Of a stretch of 52,261 nt of DNA, positions 16,935 through 26,467 are shown piece by piece; the stretch's first letter is position 1; every line of letters starts with the position of its first letter. The notes beneath the pieces were generated by a model. The model worked only from the letters and a program-made list of their open reading frames with translations, did not search any database and was not told the DNA's origin. The stretch is from the NCBI GenBank assembly GCA_012519055.1, contig JAAYQU010000039.1, positions 1 through 52,261 on the forward strand. The letters are read 5' to 3'. The stretch is from Bacteroidales bacterium (lineage in GTDB: Bacteria; Bacteroidota; Bacteroidia; Bacteroidales; Salinivirgaceae). Both the position numbers and the translations under genes were made by a program.

Positions 16935-17819
16935 ATGGAAAAACATAAAGCTGGTTTTGTAAATATTATAGGAAATCCCAATGTGGGCAAATCAACCTTA
17001 ATGAATAGGTTGGTTGGCGAGAAGCTATCTATTATTACTCCCAAGGCACAAACCACGCGACACCGTATTTTTGGTATTATCAATGGAGACGATTTTCAGA
17101 TTGTGATTTCCGATACACCGGGCATAATAAATCCGCACCACTCGCTACACAAAAGCATGATGCAATTTGTTGAAACAGCAATAAAAGATGCTGATATTGT
17201 GCTATATATGACTGATATTTATGATAATCCTGAAAAAAATCCCATTTACGTTGAAAAAGTTTCTAAAATAGATTTGCCCACATTGGTTATAATCAACAAA
17301 ATAGACCTAAGTAATCAACTTGAGGTTGAAAAGAAGGTTGAGGAGTGGAAACGATTAATACCCAATGCCAGCGTACTTCCTGTATCGGCACAGTACAATA
17401 TGAATGTGGATTTAGTGCTGAAATATATTTTAAATAATCTGCCCGATGGGGAAGCATACTATCCAAAAGATACGTTGACAGACAAAACAATGCGTTTTAT
17501 TGTGTCAGAGTTAATTCGCGAAAAAATATTCTTAAATTACCAGAAAGAGATTCCATATAGCGTTGAAGTAGTTGTTGATAGTTATAAAGAGTCTGAAAAA
17601 ATGGTACGTATTGAGGCAACAATATTTACCGAGCGCGAAAGTCAAAAACGGATTATTATTGGTCATAAAGGCGAGATGATAAAACGTGTAGGAATTGAGG
17701 CACGTGCTGATATTGAGGCATTTATAGAACAACACGTATTTTTGGGATTACACGTTAAAGTTGATCCCGATTGGAGAAACAATAGCCAACGTCTTGCGAG
17801 ATTTGGCTACATTAATTAA
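16935..17819 (+). CDS. era: GTPase Era
   Basis: Era binds the 3' end of 16S rRNA and helps mature the 30S subunit. The G domain shows G1 GNPNVGKST, G2 TTRHR, G3 DTPG and G4 NKID. The C-terminal KH domain has the RNA-binding IIIGHKGEMIKRVG motif near residue 245. The start at 16935 (MEKHKAG) is preferred because the ATG eight codons upstream lies inside the predicted promoter. At 294 residues it matches typical Era. The related GTPase gene der follows after 19 bases, so the two are probably one transcription unit for ribosome assembly. Confidence 0.96.
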   Translation: MEKHKAGFVNIIGNPNVGKSTLMNRLVGEKLSIITPKAQTTRHRIFGIINGDDFQIVISDTPGIINPHHSLHKSMMQFVETAIKDADIVLYMTDIYDNPEKNPIYVEKVSKIDLPTLVIINKIDLSNQLEVEKKVEEWKRLIPNASVLPVSAQYNMNVDLVLKYILNNLPDGEAYYPKDTLTDKTMRFIVSELIREKIFLNYQKEIPYSVEVVVDSYKESEKMVRIEATIFTERESQKRIIIGHKGEMIKRVGIEARADIEAFIEQHVFLGLHVKVDPDWRNNSQRLARFGYIN

Positions 17820-17838
17820 ACAATAAAGGACAAAACAG

Positions 17839-19149
17839 ATGTCAGGAATAATTGCAATAGTTGGACGACCAAATGTCGGCAAATCAACACTTTTTAATAG
17901 ATTAGTTGGCAGACGTGCTGCTATAGAAAATGAAGAGGCAGGCGTAACCCGCGACCGACATTACGGAAAATGTGAGTGGAATGGGGTAGAGTTTTCTCTT
18001 ATAGATACTGGGGGTTATGTTGTTGGAAGTGAAGATGTTTTCGAGAGTGAAATAAGAAAACAGGTTTTGGTTGCTGTGGAAGAGGCTGATGCTCTGATTT
18101 TTGTTTTAGATGTACAAACTGGTGTAACAGACTTAGATACAGCTGTAGTTGATGTTTTAAGAAGATACCCCGACAAAAAAATATTTCCTGTTGTCAACAA
18201 AGTTGATAATAACGAACTTTTGTTGCAATCATACGACGCATATACGTTAGGATTCGAGAAAATATATCAAGTTAGCTCGCTAAGTGGTTATGGTACAGGA
18301 GATTTGCTCGATGACGTTGTCGAAGCACTACCAAAAGAGGTAAAGTCAGAGGATACAGACGATCTTCCACGTATAGCTATTGTTGGTCGTCCAAATGTTG
18401 GAAAATCCTCGTTAGTCAATCTTTTATTGGAAGACGAACGCTCGATTGTCACTCCAATTGCAGGAACCACGCGCGATTCCATACACACTCGCTTTAATAA
18501 ATATGGACACGATTTTATACTTATCGATACCGCAGGACTAAGAAGAAAAGCCAAAGTGCACGACGATGTGGAATTTTATTCAGTAATGCGAACTATTAGA
18601 GTAATCGAAGATTGCGATGTTTGCGTACTTATGTTAGATGCGACCATTGGCATAGAAGCGCAAGATTTGTCGATTCTGAATGTAATATTGAAAAACCGTA
18701 AAGGATTAGTTGTGTTTGTCAATAAGTGGGATTTGGTCGAGAAAGAGAAGAACATTGACGTTGAATTTGAAAAAAGCATAAGACAGCGTACAGCGCCGTT
18801 TACAGATTACCCAATTCATTTTGTCTCTGCGCTGACAAAGCAGAGGGTTTTAAAATCGTTAGACTCTGTTGTGCAGGTATATGAAAACAGAAAACAGAAA
18901 ATCCCCACTTCAAAACTTAACGATATAATGTTGCCTGAAATAGAGGCGTTTCCACCACCGGCAACTAAGGGTAAGTATATCAGAATAAAATATATAACTC
19001 AGCTTCCTACAAAAACACCGCAAATAGCTTTTTATTGCAATCTGCCACAATACGTTAAAGAGCCATACAGACGGTTCTTAGAGAATAAAATCAGAAGTCA
19101 TTTTGATTTTTCGGGCGTGCCAATTGAGATTTATATGCGAAAGAAATAG
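17839..19149 (+). CDS. der: Ribosome-assembly GTPase Der (EngA)
   Basis: Der is an essential GTPase of 50S subunit assembly, unusual in having two consecutive G domains. Both are seen: GRPNVGKST near residue 8 and GRPNVGKSS near residue 180, each with its DT(A/G)G and N-K-x-D motif. A C-terminal KH-like domain (about 350-436) follows. The 436-residue length is normal. The gene follows era by 19 bases and precedes a membrane-anchored protein gene by 30 bases. Confidence 0.97.
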   Translation: MSGIIAIVGRPNVGKSTLFNRLVGRRAAIENEEAGVTRDRHYGKCEWNGVEFSLIDTGGYVVGSEDVFESEIRKQVLVAVEEADALIFVLDVQTGVTDLDTAVVDVLRRYPDKKIFPVVNKVDNNELLLQSYDAYTLGFEKIYQVSSLSGYGTGDLLDDVVEALPKEVKSEDTDDLPRIAIVGRPNVGKSSLVNLLLEDERSIVTPIAGTTRDSIHTRFNKYGHDFILIDTAGLRRKAKVHDDVEFYSVMRTIRVIEDCDVCVLMLDATIGIEAQDLSILNVILKNRKGLVVFVNKWDLVEKEKNIDVEFEKSIRQRTAPFTDYPIHFVSALTKQRVLKSLDSVVQVYENRKQKIPTSKLNDIMLPEIEAFPPPATKGKYIRIKYITQLPTKTPQIAFYCNLPQYVKEPYRRFLENKIRSHFDFSGVPIEIYMRKK

Positions 19150-19179
19150 TAACTTTGGTAAAGTTTTAAAGTAAATAAC

Positions 19180-19698
19180 ATGAATGTAATAATTGAAATA
19201 GCTAAATGGCTGTTGCCCTCACTGATGGTCTTTCTGGCAGTGTGGATTGTTTTTAATCACGTAAAGAATAGCGACAAACGGCGTTATGCCTATGAATTGC
19301 GATTAAAAGAGAAACGAGCTATCCTGCCCGCGAGGTTGCAAGCGCACGAAAGAATGATGTTGTTTCTTGAACGAATTAGTCCAGAAGCATTGATAATGCG
19401 ACTACAACGACCAAATTTAACAGTACAGCAACTACACTCCATGCTTTTAAAAACGATACGGCAAGAGTGGGATCATAACGTTGCACAACAACTATATCTG
19501 TCTGACAAGGCGTGGACGTTAATTAAAAACTCACGCGAAAATATTGTAAAGCTAATAAACACCGAAGCCGGCAAATTAAAACCATCAGACCCTGCAATGC
19601 AATTAAGTCAAAAAATATTGGAGGAGTGTTCTGGCGAAAGACCCCTCACAGCCGATGCTATAAGACTACTTAAAGAAGAGGTTAGAAATCTGTTTTAA
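19180..19698 (+). CDS. Membrane-anchored helical protein, DUF7935-like
   Basis: This 172-residue protein has one N-terminal membrane segment (WLLPSLMVFLAVWIVFNHV, about 9-28) and then a long charged helical cytoplasmic part. It contains RLQAHERMMLFLERISPEAL, a pattern I associate with a conserved Bacteroidota family of unknown function (DUF7935). No enzymatic motif is visible. It begins 30 bases after der on the same strand, so it may be read with the era-der unit. The family name is a recollection, so the confidence is moderate; the topology is plain in the sequence. Confidence 0.7.
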   Translation: MNVIIEIAKWLLPSLMVFLAVWIVFNHVKNSDKRRYAYELRLKEKRAILPARLQAHERMMLFLERISPEALIMRLQRPNLTVQQLHSMLLKTIRQEWDHNVAQQLYLSDKAWTLIKNSRENIVKLINTEAGKLKPSDPAMQLSQKILEECSGERPLTADAIRLLKEEVRNLF

Positions 19699-19750
19699 TC
19701 AAATACTTCTAACCCTCTTTTTACTGTACGGCATATTTAATTAGTCGATA

Positions 19751-20731
19751 ATGATATATAATTCTCGTATTCTTAATCTTTTAGATATTGAAATTCCTTT
19801 AATAGTTGCACCAATGTATCTCGTTACCAACGAAGATATGGTTATTGCAGCTTGTAATTCGGGTGCAACAGGTGCGATACCAGCAATGAATTGGGCAACT
19901 CCAGAGTTAATGCAGGAGGGGATAACGAAAATAAAGTCGCAAACAAATAAGCCTTTCGGGATAAATATTATTACACACTCATCTAATCCTAAACTTAACG
20001 AGCAATTGCAAGTGTGTATTGATGAGCAGGTTAGCTTTATTATCACATCATTAGGAAATCCAGAAGCAGTTATAAAAAAATGCAAACAGCATGGTATAAG
20101 AGTTTTCTGTGATGTTGTTGATGAAAGACACGCCAAACGCCTTGAGGATGCAGGCGCAGATGCCCTGATAGCTGTAAACAAAAATGCTGGCGGACATGCC
20201 GGAGCCTTATCTCCTGAAATGTTAATTAAACGCTTGCGAAGCGAGGTTTCAATACCAATAATTTCGGCAGGAGGCGTTGCTACAACTGATCAGCTACAAC
20301 ACATATTTGATTTGGGGGCCGAAGCAGTAAGCGTGGGAACGGTATTTATCGCCACCCACGAGTGCAGTGTCTCTGATGAATACAAACAGGCTGTTATTCA
20401 ATACTCTGCAAAAGATATCGTTATGACTGATCGACTGTCGGGAACCCCGTGTGCCGTTATAAATACTCCCTACGTAAAAAAAATAGGAACCAAGCAGAAC
20501 CTCTTGGAAAGAATCCTGAACAGAAACAAAAAGTTAAAACGATACCTAAAACAGTACGCCTACTCACGAGGAATGAAAATGTTGAAAAGAGCAGCCTTTA
20601 GTGCCACCTATCAAACAGTTTGGGTTGCCGGACCTTGTATAGAACACGTTAAAGGCATTAAAAGTGTAAGCGATACCATAAAAGATATTGTTGGCAACGT
20701 GGAGTTTAGCGACCGAAAAGGTACAATATAA
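19751..20731 (+). CDS. Nitronate monooxygenase-like flavoprotein
   Basis: This is an FMN-dependent TIM-barrel enzyme of the 2-nitropropane dioxygenase / nitronate monooxygenase family. The N-terminal IPLIVAPMYLVTNEDM and GATGAIPAMNW correspond to the first barrel strands. NKNAGGHAG (about 140) and SAGGVATTDQL (about 171) with GAEAVSVGTVF (about 192) form the FMN-phosphate site. The last 80 residues are basic. Members oxidise alkyl nitronates, while close relatives include FabK enoyl-ACP reductase, and the substrate here cannot be decided from sequence. It has no linked pathway genes and is followed by repeats. Confidence 0.8.
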   Translation: MIYNSRILNLLDIEIPLIVAPMYLVTNEDMVIAACNSGATGAIPAMNWATPELMQEGITKIKSQTNKPFGINIITHSSNPKLNEQLQVCIDEQVSFIITSLGNPEAVIKKCKQHGIRVFCDVVDERHAKRLEDAGADALIAVNKNAGGHAGALSPEMLIKRLRSEVSIPIISAGGVATTDQLQHIFDLGAEAVSVGTVFIATHECSVSDEYKQAVIQYSAKDIVMTDRLSGTPCAVINTPYVKKIGTKQNLLERILNRNKKLKRYLKQYAYSRGMKMLKRAAFSATYQTVWVAGPCIEHVKGIKSVSDTIKDIVGNVEFSDRKGTI

Positions 20732-20743
20732 AAGGTAAAAGGA

Positions 20744-20756
20744 GCAAGGTACAAGG
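20744..20756 (+). repeat. Dispersed GCAAGGTACAAGG repeat, copy 1
   Basis: This 13-base word lies 13 bases after the stop of the nitronate monooxygenase-like gene, within a purine-rich run. Its exact reverse complement occurs at 49714-49726, again in the short gap next to a gene end. Such words are spread between genes in many Bacteroidota genomes. Confidence 0.5.
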
Positions 20757-20761
20757 CGGCA

Positions 20762-20893
20762 CACTGAGCCCCCGGTGGCTGAGTTTATCGAAGCCACCTC
20801 ATACCACCTATGACGGTCACTTCGATAAACTCAGTGCCCGTGTCCCAGTACACAGCCCAATTCCCCACTTTTAAACTTCGATTGCGCTCAGTG
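20762..20893. repeat. REP-like palindromic repeat cluster
   Basis: CTGAGTTTATCGAAG (20779-20793) and its exact reverse complement CTTCGATAAACTCAG (20820-20834) form a 15-bp inverted repeat with a 26-base spacer. The outer arms CACTGAG (20762-20768) and CTCAGTG (20830-20836) also pair. Inside the left arm, GGTGGCT (20774-20780) pairs with AGCCACC (20792-20798). A related third copy, CTTCGATTGCGCTCAGTG, is at 20876-20893. The structure resembles REP/MITE elements and lies in a gap of about 290 bases with no gene. Confidence 0.65.
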
Positions 20894-20995
20894 TAATGCT
20901 CTGCTCAGCAATCCATCCTTCAAAAATCTATTACCTAAAAAAATGGGTTTGGGATTAATTGAATATTAGGGGTTGTGTTATTAACGTAATCCCAT

Positions 20996-21029
20996 TAATT
21001 GTTAATTGCTAATTGCACATTGCTAATTG
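20996..21029. repeat. AATTG-word repeat overlapping the cutC stop
   Basis: This run of TTAATTG/CTAATTG words overlaps the last codons of cutC (stop at 21025-21023). It shares the exact 17-mer TTGCACATTGCTAATTG with the reverse complement of the left arm at 15254-15279, so it belongs to the same family. The flanking GGGATTA (20951-20957) and TAATCCC (20987-20993) can pair as a further hairpin. Confidence 0.5.
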
Positions 21030-21769
21030 ATTTTGGAAACCATTTTTCTTACAACCTCAAAATCACACTCAAACCAATTGTGGTCGTCGGTATCCGTAGT
21101 TGAGCTTAGTTTTACCTCTGACAGTGGTTTCATTTTGCTTTTAACCAGTCGCTTACCTGAAAAGTGTACCTCGCTGGCTTTTGTAGCACTCAGAATGTTT
21201 AAAACATTTTCTGAATTTATACCTCCGCCGGGTAGAATTATAATTTTATTGGCTGCTCGCTTTACAAATTCTGATAGTGTTTGTAGTCCTTCAAAGGCAC
21301 TGCTTTTTCCTCCCGATGTTAGAACTCTGTTTACACCGCAACTAATAAGTACGTCCAACGAAGAGAATAAGTCGCGTGATATATCAAATGCCCTATGAAA
21401 CGTAACTTGCATTGGATAAGCAGTTTCCATAACCGTTTTTACAAAATCTACATCAATGTCACCACTCTGAGTAAGTACTCCTACGACAATTCCGTTAACA
21501 TCAGAGGCTTTGCAGAATTTAATATCCTCTAAAATTACCTTTTTCTCGAATTCGGAATATAAAAAATCGCCAATACGTGGTCTAATCATCACATGTAGTT
21601 TGCAATCAACACTTTGTCGAACAAGTTTTATGCTTGCAGCAGATGGCGACAATCCACCCTCGGAGTAGCCTGAGCATAATTCTATCCTGTCAGCACCTGC
21701 CTGACATGCAATTATAGCCGATTCAGGAGTAAATACGGCAACTTCTAAAAGTGTACGTTTTTGTGACAT
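21023..21769 (-). CDS. cutC: CutC family protein (copper homeostasis annotation)
   Basis: This 248-residue TIM-barrel protein belongs to the CutC family. The N-terminus LLEVAVFTPESAIIACQAGADRIELCSGYSEGGLSPS has the conserved ELC and GGLSPS patterns (I quote it in parts: LLEVAVF, GADRIELC, GGLSPS). MIRPRIGDFLYS and TFHRAFD are the other signatures, and ILPGGGI comes near the C-terminus. CutC was named for copper tolerance in E. coli, but that role is disputed and the biochemical activity is not settled. It is 33 bases downstream of the transporter gene on the same strand and may share its transcript. Confidence 0.9.
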   Translation of the reverse strand: MSQKRTLLEVAVFTPESAIIACQAGADRIELCSGYSEGGLSPSAASIKLVRQSVDCKLHVMIRPRIGDFLYSEFEKKVILEDIKFCKASDVNGIVVGVLTQSGDIDVDFVKTVMETAYPMQVTFHRAFDISRDLFSSLDVLISCGVNRVLTSGGKSSAFEGLQTLSEFVKRAANKIIILPGGGINSENVLNILSATKASEVHFSGKRLVKSKMKPLSEVKLSSTTDTDDHNWFECDFEVVRKMVSKIN

Positions 21770-21802
21770 ACAAGGGTTTAATTTGGTTGCGTTCTTGGGT
21801 TA

Positions 21803-24010
21803 TCAATCAATACGTACTTGAGAGCTTGAGTTAACAAACAAAATATTACCCAATTTATCGTAACCCGAGAAAATCTCCTCGCCACTATGCTTAATACTTT
21901 CATGCATGAAACCTATAAGTGTCAGAGCAGCGTCGCTTGAATACTTATTAATTATCTCTTTGACAGGCACATCGCTCTCTCTTATTACAATTTCTACATT
22001 TTGGTGCGTTATTGGCAATCGACCTGTTGTTATTAGATCGTTCATTTTAGCATACACAGAATCAATATCTTCCTCTTTACACAGCTCGTATATTTTTATA
22101 TTGCTTTTTTTCCAGTCTGGGTGCCCAAGAATAATAAAACTAAGCAGTATCATTAGGTTTGCGTTATCTGCGTCGCTACTCTTTATCCAGATATGTATTC
22201 CGTTTTTATAATAAAAAGGCTTACGGCTTGCTGCTAAGATACATATATCGAAATCGCCAGCGTTAACAAGTCTTATATTTGGGATAATTTCACTTAGCTC
22301 TTTAGGATCTTCTTTGTCGTAATCAAAAATCACCATATTATTCTCCATTCCCGCAATTCCGGGTATCTGTATGGCTTGTGCCACAGCTGATGTGCCTGAC
22401 GGAGAAATTATAGTATCCAAATAGACACTATTTTCGGTTTCTATGTTTTTCAAAATTTTCTCGAGTTCAAGTTTCGATTGCTCGTACGTCTCTTTTGAAT
22501 AATAGCCATCAATATGATGTAAATATGTGCCGAAACCATATTTATATGATATCCAGTTGATTAATCTAAATGCATTATCGTATTTGAATGAATTTTTGGA
22601 GATACAAATAGCACTTGGTCGCCACTCTTTTTCCGATTTTGAAAATCGCTGACGTTGCATATAAACCTGTAAACGTCTGTTTATCTGGAAAATAGAGTTG
22701 GCAAATATTGCAGCTAAACCTTTTCTGTCTTTATGATAGTTATCTATATATAGATACAGGGCTATCATAACAGTAAATGCAATAACTGTATATATTACGC
22801 TGATTTTGAACATAATCCACACCGATGCAATAAACCCAATTAGTGAAAATATCCATTTTGATTTAAAAGAAGGACGGTATGAGGGAGACGACCCAAAATG
22901 ATTAAGGAACGATATTAGACAAATGGTACCGTAAGTTACCATAAAAAACATTGAGATTATTTGAGCTACAACGTCAACGTCACCTATAGCTACAAAAACT
23001 AAGGCTATTGCACAGGTTACTAATGAGGCGTTAGCGGGTTCGTTATCTGATTCTCTACTTAGTCCTAGCCAATTATTTATTTTTTGCATTGGAAACGATT
23101 CGTCATTTGCTAATGCTTGCAAAGTTCGTGGTGCAACCATTATTGACCCCAATGCCGATGAAAATGTACATGCTGCTAATCCCAATGGAATAGTTATGCT
23201 TCCGTAAACTGCGATTTTTGACATAATTAGCTGGTCAGCAAGTAATTCTTCAGCAGATGCAGATACTGCAAGTTTGTATGCTACAAAGAAATATATTACC
23301 ATGCCAACGAATGTTGCTGACAAAGTGCCTAAAGGTATTGATTTTCCGGGGTTGCGTAAATCACCAGAAAGACCAACACCTGCAGTCACTCCTGTAAATG
23401 CAGGGAATACAATCGCAAATACTATAAAAAATGAATCAGAGTTACGGAATTGAAAATTTGAAATAAAGTGTGACGTTTCGCCCAGATTTTCAGGTCTACC
23501 AATGAAGAAAAGTAAAAGTGATACTGCTAATATTGCGTTAATAATGTATAGTGCTTTAATACCCATATTCGCCCCTTTCTTGAATATTAAAACAGATAGT
23601 ATCAACATTACAGGAATACCTATGATCTGTCTAGGCAACCATATACCATGGTTGACAAGCAAATAATCAAACATAAACGAAAACGCTTCTGTAAAGGCGA
23701 TAATATAGAAAGCTACGCTAATGGCTTGCGATAAAAAGAGTGATATTCCGATTGTGGCTCCGATATTCAAGCCAAAAGAGCGTGAAATAATGTAATACTC
23801 TCCACCACCTTCAACACGTTTGTTTGTGGCAATTTCTGACAGCGCTAGCGATGTAGGGATTGTCACGGTGTGAGCAAGTAGAATAATAAATACTACTCCT
23901 ATAAAGCCCAGGGTGCCAACTGCGTATCCAAATCTTAAAAATAATACAGCACCCAATATTGTTGATATTGCTGTAAAAAATACCGGTGCTGTTCCAAATT
24001 TTTTTTCCAT
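21803..24010 (-). CDS. APC-superfamily transporter, SLC12-like
   Basis: This large integral membrane protein resembles prokaryotic relatives of Na-K-Cl and K-Cl cotransporters in the APC superfamily. About twelve membrane segments fill residues 10-435. The first shows the unwound-helix motif STILGAVLFLRFGYAVG typical of SLC12 members, and EGGGEYYIISR follows. The last 290 residues form a soluble cytoplasmic domain, again as in SLC12 transporters. The substrate (K+/Cl-, or an amino acid) cannot be read from the sequence. The M49-like gene upstream on the same strand is separated from it by a terminator (24036-24076), and cutC follows after 33 bases. Confidence 0.8.
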   Translation of the reverse strand: MEKKFGTAPVFFTAISTILGAVLFLRFGYAVGTLGFIGVVFIILLAHTVTIPTSLALSEIATNKRVEGGGEYYIISRSFGLNIGATIGISLFLSQAISVAFYIIAFTEAFSFMFDYLLVNHGIWLPRQIIGIPVMLILSVLIFKKGANMGIKALYIINAILAVSLLLFFIGRPENLGETSHFISNFQFRNSDSFFIVFAIVFPAFTGVTAGVGLSGDLRNPGKSIPLGTLSATFVGMVIYFFVAYKLAVSASAEELLADQLIMSKIAVYGSITIPLGLAACTFSSALGSIMVAPRTLQALANDESFPMQKINNWLGLSRESDNEPANASLVTCAIALVFVAIGDVDVVAQIISMFFMVTYGTICLISFLNHFGSSPSYRPSFKSKWIFSLIGFIASVWIMFKISVIYTVIAFTVMIALYLYIDNYHKDRKGLAAIFANSIFQINRRLQVYMQRQRFSKSEKEWRPSAICISKNSFKYDNAFRLINWISYKYGFGTYLHHIDGYYSKETYEQSKLELEKILKNIETENSVYLDTIISPSGTSAVAQAIQIPGIAGMENNMVIFDYDKEDPKELSEIIPNIRLVNAGDFDICILAASRKPFYYKNGIHIWIKSSDADNANLMILLSFIILGHPDWKKSNIKIYELCKEEDIDSVYAKMNDLITTGRLPITHQNVEIVIRESDVPVKEIINKYSSDAALTLIGFMHESIKHSGEEIFSGYDKLGNILFVNSSSQVRID

Positions 24011-24035
24011 ATTTATTAAACGTGTTAATTATTCA

Positions 24036-24076
24036 TAAAAAGGCCAACGCAAGAAAAAAATTGCGTTGACCTTTAT
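24036..24076 (-). terminator. Rho-independent terminator after the M49-like gene
   Basis: A 14-bp stem with one mismatch (24039-24052 with 24061-24074) encloses an 8-base loop. On the minus strand it is followed by a short T-run. It lies 38 bases after the stop of the gene at 24115 and before the transporter start at 24010, so the transporter is likely to have its own promoter or to depend on read-through. Confidence 0.75.
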
Positions 24077-24114
24077 CTTTTATGGAAAGTATTTTTTCAA
24101 ATTACAATAATGTC

Positions 24115-25749
24115 TTATTTTAGACCTAGAACTTCTGCTCCTTGATTGAATCTAATATCAACAGGAATACCTGCAGAGTTTATTTTATCCAAATCAGATT
24201 GTAAAGTACTAGACATTACACCTTTTTCTAAAATCCACTCTTTAGCCTCTTCATAATCACCTTCCCCTTGCATTTCAAGTATCTCTTCTACCAATTCATT
24301 CATAGCTTCGGTCATTTTTTCAAAATCAACTTTGTAGAGACCTGTTTCCGAGTCGCGTGTAAATGCTTCGGCTTCAGCAAAATAGTTGTAACGCATTAAG
24401 TTCGCAACACCGTGTGCACTTGTTGCTCCAAATCGTACTGAACGGAACAAACCAGCCATAAATGTTACATAGTTGTCCATCAAATCTTTTTCCGGGAACT
24501 CGCCCATTTCGTAAAGTTTTGCAACCATATAAAGTCCCATTATATCGGCTTTGTTCTCTTCAATTGAGCTATAAGTTTCTTTAAGAGCGTCGCGAACGGT
24601 TCCTTTTCCGTTAATAGTCTCTTTTACACCTAAGCCATGACCAACTTCGTGGAACATTACATTTTCAAAGAAAGCGTCAAATTTTACGTGTTTTCTTTGC
24701 GATTCGTCAATAACTATCTCTGAAATAGGAAGAAGTATTTTGTCGAATTTTGCTTTCATCGCGTTTTTTAGTTGCAGTTTACGGCTGCCTTTTGCTGCAT
24801 GTACACGTGTGTCATTTGGCAGGTTTATAGCGATGTTTTTACTACCTGCATTACAATCTCCCCTGTATAGAATTACGTCGTAAACATACATATTGGCGTC
24901 AGCATGAACCTCTTCTTGTTTGTATTTTTCGTCGCATGGAAGTGATGCTTGTAGCTTTGGAAGTAGCTCTCCGTACTTATCTAAACGGGCGCTCCAATCT
25001 AAATCTTTAATCAATATTTGTGCACTATGAGCTGCTTTTACACCTACTAATTGATCTTCGTAGCTTTCAATTGGTCCAACGACAAAATCTATTTTGTTGT
25101 CGCGCATATCCATCCAAGCCATATCTGATGCTAAATAGTCATCGGTTTCGAGAGCCTCGGCTCGTAGCTGAAGATATTTTTTAAATCCCTCATCTTCCGA
25201 AAGTTCAGCTGCTTCGCGAAGTAGGGATGCTGCTTTGGTTATCTCTTCACTATAGGCAACGTGATACGGTATTTGAACAAGTTTTCCGTTATCATCGCGA
25301 CGCACCAACGAGTACCAATCCATTTTATTAGGTTCTTCCCATGCTTCAAACTCCTCTTTGGTAATATCAGCGGGATAGTAGTTTGCGCCGGCTGGCTTTT
25401 CGCCAAATCCTTCAACAAAAGGCTTATTTGCGTTCATGCGATCCCATGGACCATACATTATTTTGGCAAATTCACGTGTTGCATCATCTGGTAATGATTC
25501 CAAAAATGCTGTTTTATCACCAGGAAAGGCATCTTTCCAAAACAGCTCTTCCATAATTTCGCTAACTTCAATTAGCTTGAGTAACATTGCTTTGTCGTTA
25601 GCACCTAAATGGCTAAGGTCTGTGGTTAAATCAACCAATGCAAACTGATCTACCTTTTCTTGCATAGGATTTACTTCCTTTTTTTGACTACAACCTGACA
25701 ATATCAGTAGCGACGTTGCCAAAGTTGCCATAAATAATTTTGTTGACAT
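24115..25749 (-). CDS. M49-like zinc dipeptidyl-peptidase lipoprotein
   Basis: This is an exported metallopeptidase related to dipeptidyl peptidase III, which removes dipeptides from short peptides. The ATG at 25749 (MSTKLFMATLA) leads directly into a lipobox (LLILSGC, Cys20), so the mature protein should be a lipoprotein. The zinc site is HEVGH at 367-371 with the second motif EENKAD near 397. Classical family M49 enzymes have HEXXGH and EECRAD-like motifs, so this belongs to the variant branch with the shorter HEXXH. The length of 544 residues is below that of eukaryotic enzymes. It is followed by a terminator, and an unknown gene lies 20 bases upstream on the same strand. Confidence 0.8.
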   Translation of the reverse strand: MSTKLFMATLATSLLILSGCSQKKEVNPMQEKVDQFALVDLTTDLSHLGANDKAMLLKLIEVSEIMEELFWKDAFPGDKTAFLESLPDDATREFAKIMYGPWDRMNANKPFVEGFGEKPAGANYYPADITKEEFEAWEEPNKMDWYSLVRRDDNGKLVQIPYHVAYSEEITKAASLLREAAELSEDEGFKKYLQLRAEALETDDYLASDMAWMDMRDNKIDFVVGPIESYEDQLVGVKAAHSAQILIKDLDWSARLDKYGELLPKLQASLPCDEKYKQEEVHADANMYVYDVILYRGDCNAGSKNIAINLPNDTRVHAAKGSRKLQLKNAMKAKFDKILLPISEIVIDESQRKHVKFDAFFENVMFHEVGHGLGVKETINGKGTVRDALKETYSSIEENKADIMGLYMVAKLYEMGEFPEKDLMDNYVTFMAGLFRSVRFGATSAHGVANLMRYNYFAEAEAFTRDSETGLYKVDFEKMTEAMNELVEEILEMQGEGDYEEAKEWILEKGVMSSTLQSDLDKINSAGIPVDIRFNQGAEVLGLK

Positions 25750-25768
25750 GTTTTTGATATTTAAATAG

Positions 25769-26467
25769 TTAAATTGATTCGTTTTCACTATAAAACCTGA
25801 AACCTAAACGTTTCCCAGTTTTTAAATTTGCGTACTCGTTGTTGTCTTTGATTTGAGCAACAGTTACAACAGCACTTTGTTCGTATGGTGGTACAAGCAG
25901 GTCAAAATCAAGCGAATATAGTATTGCCGATTGTACAACATTTCGCATTGTTTTTGTATTAACTTGCTGATCACCAAAGTTATTATACAGAACCCCAAGT
26001 TGACGTTTACCTTCAACTATAAAGTTCATATCTTGGTTTATAAAAATACGCCCAATCAAATATCCCGCATCTTCTAAACGATTGTATCTGAAAGAGTCAG
26101 CCAAAAAATTGTAGATATTTATAATTCCACAATAGGCTGAGTAATTATCTTCTTCCACAATTGACGTTTTCCATATAGGGTGGCTTCTATCGAAGACAAA
26201 GACATTGGTATGTTTCGAAAATACCAATAAATCGCCTGCAACCATGAGTTCTATTTGGGAATGCCCCGACTCGCGATAACTTGATGCAATTTTGGCATTT
26301 ACCCCCTTCAGTGATTTCTGAGTGTTTTGGGCAACGTATTTGCATACATTTTTCAAAATTTTGAAAGCCTCATTTGTGTTTTGGTAAACTGTCTGCTTTA
26401 CGACAGCTTTTTTGGTTAATGTCTCTAATATCAGTGTTTGAGGGTCAATGTTTTTGTTGATATTCAT
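25769..26467 (-). CDS. Conserved Bacteroidota protein of unknown function
   Basis: I cannot assign this 232-residue protein. It has no signal peptide or membrane segment, so it should be cytoplasmic. Visible patterns are KILKNVCKYVAQNTQ (helical), ELMVAGDLLVFSKHTNVFVFD (beta-rich centre), RLEDAGYLIGRIFIN and a C-terminal GKRLGFRFYSENESI. It ends 20 bases before the M49-like lipoprotein gene on the same strand, so the two are probably co-transcribed. Upstream lie 314 AT-rich bases shared with the divergent sigma factor gene. Confidence 0.7.
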   Translation of the reverse strand: MNINKNIDPQTLILETLTKKAVVKQTVYQNTNEAFKILKNVCKYVAQNTQKSLKGVNAKIASSYRESGHSQIELMVAGDLLVFSKHTNVFVFDRSHPIWKTSIVEEDNYSAYCGIINIYNFLADSFRYNRLEDAGYLIGRIFINQDMNFIVEGKRQLGVLYNNFGDQQVNTKTMRNVVQSAILYSLDFDLLVPPYEQSAVVTVAQIKDNNEYANLKTGKRLGFRFYSENESI

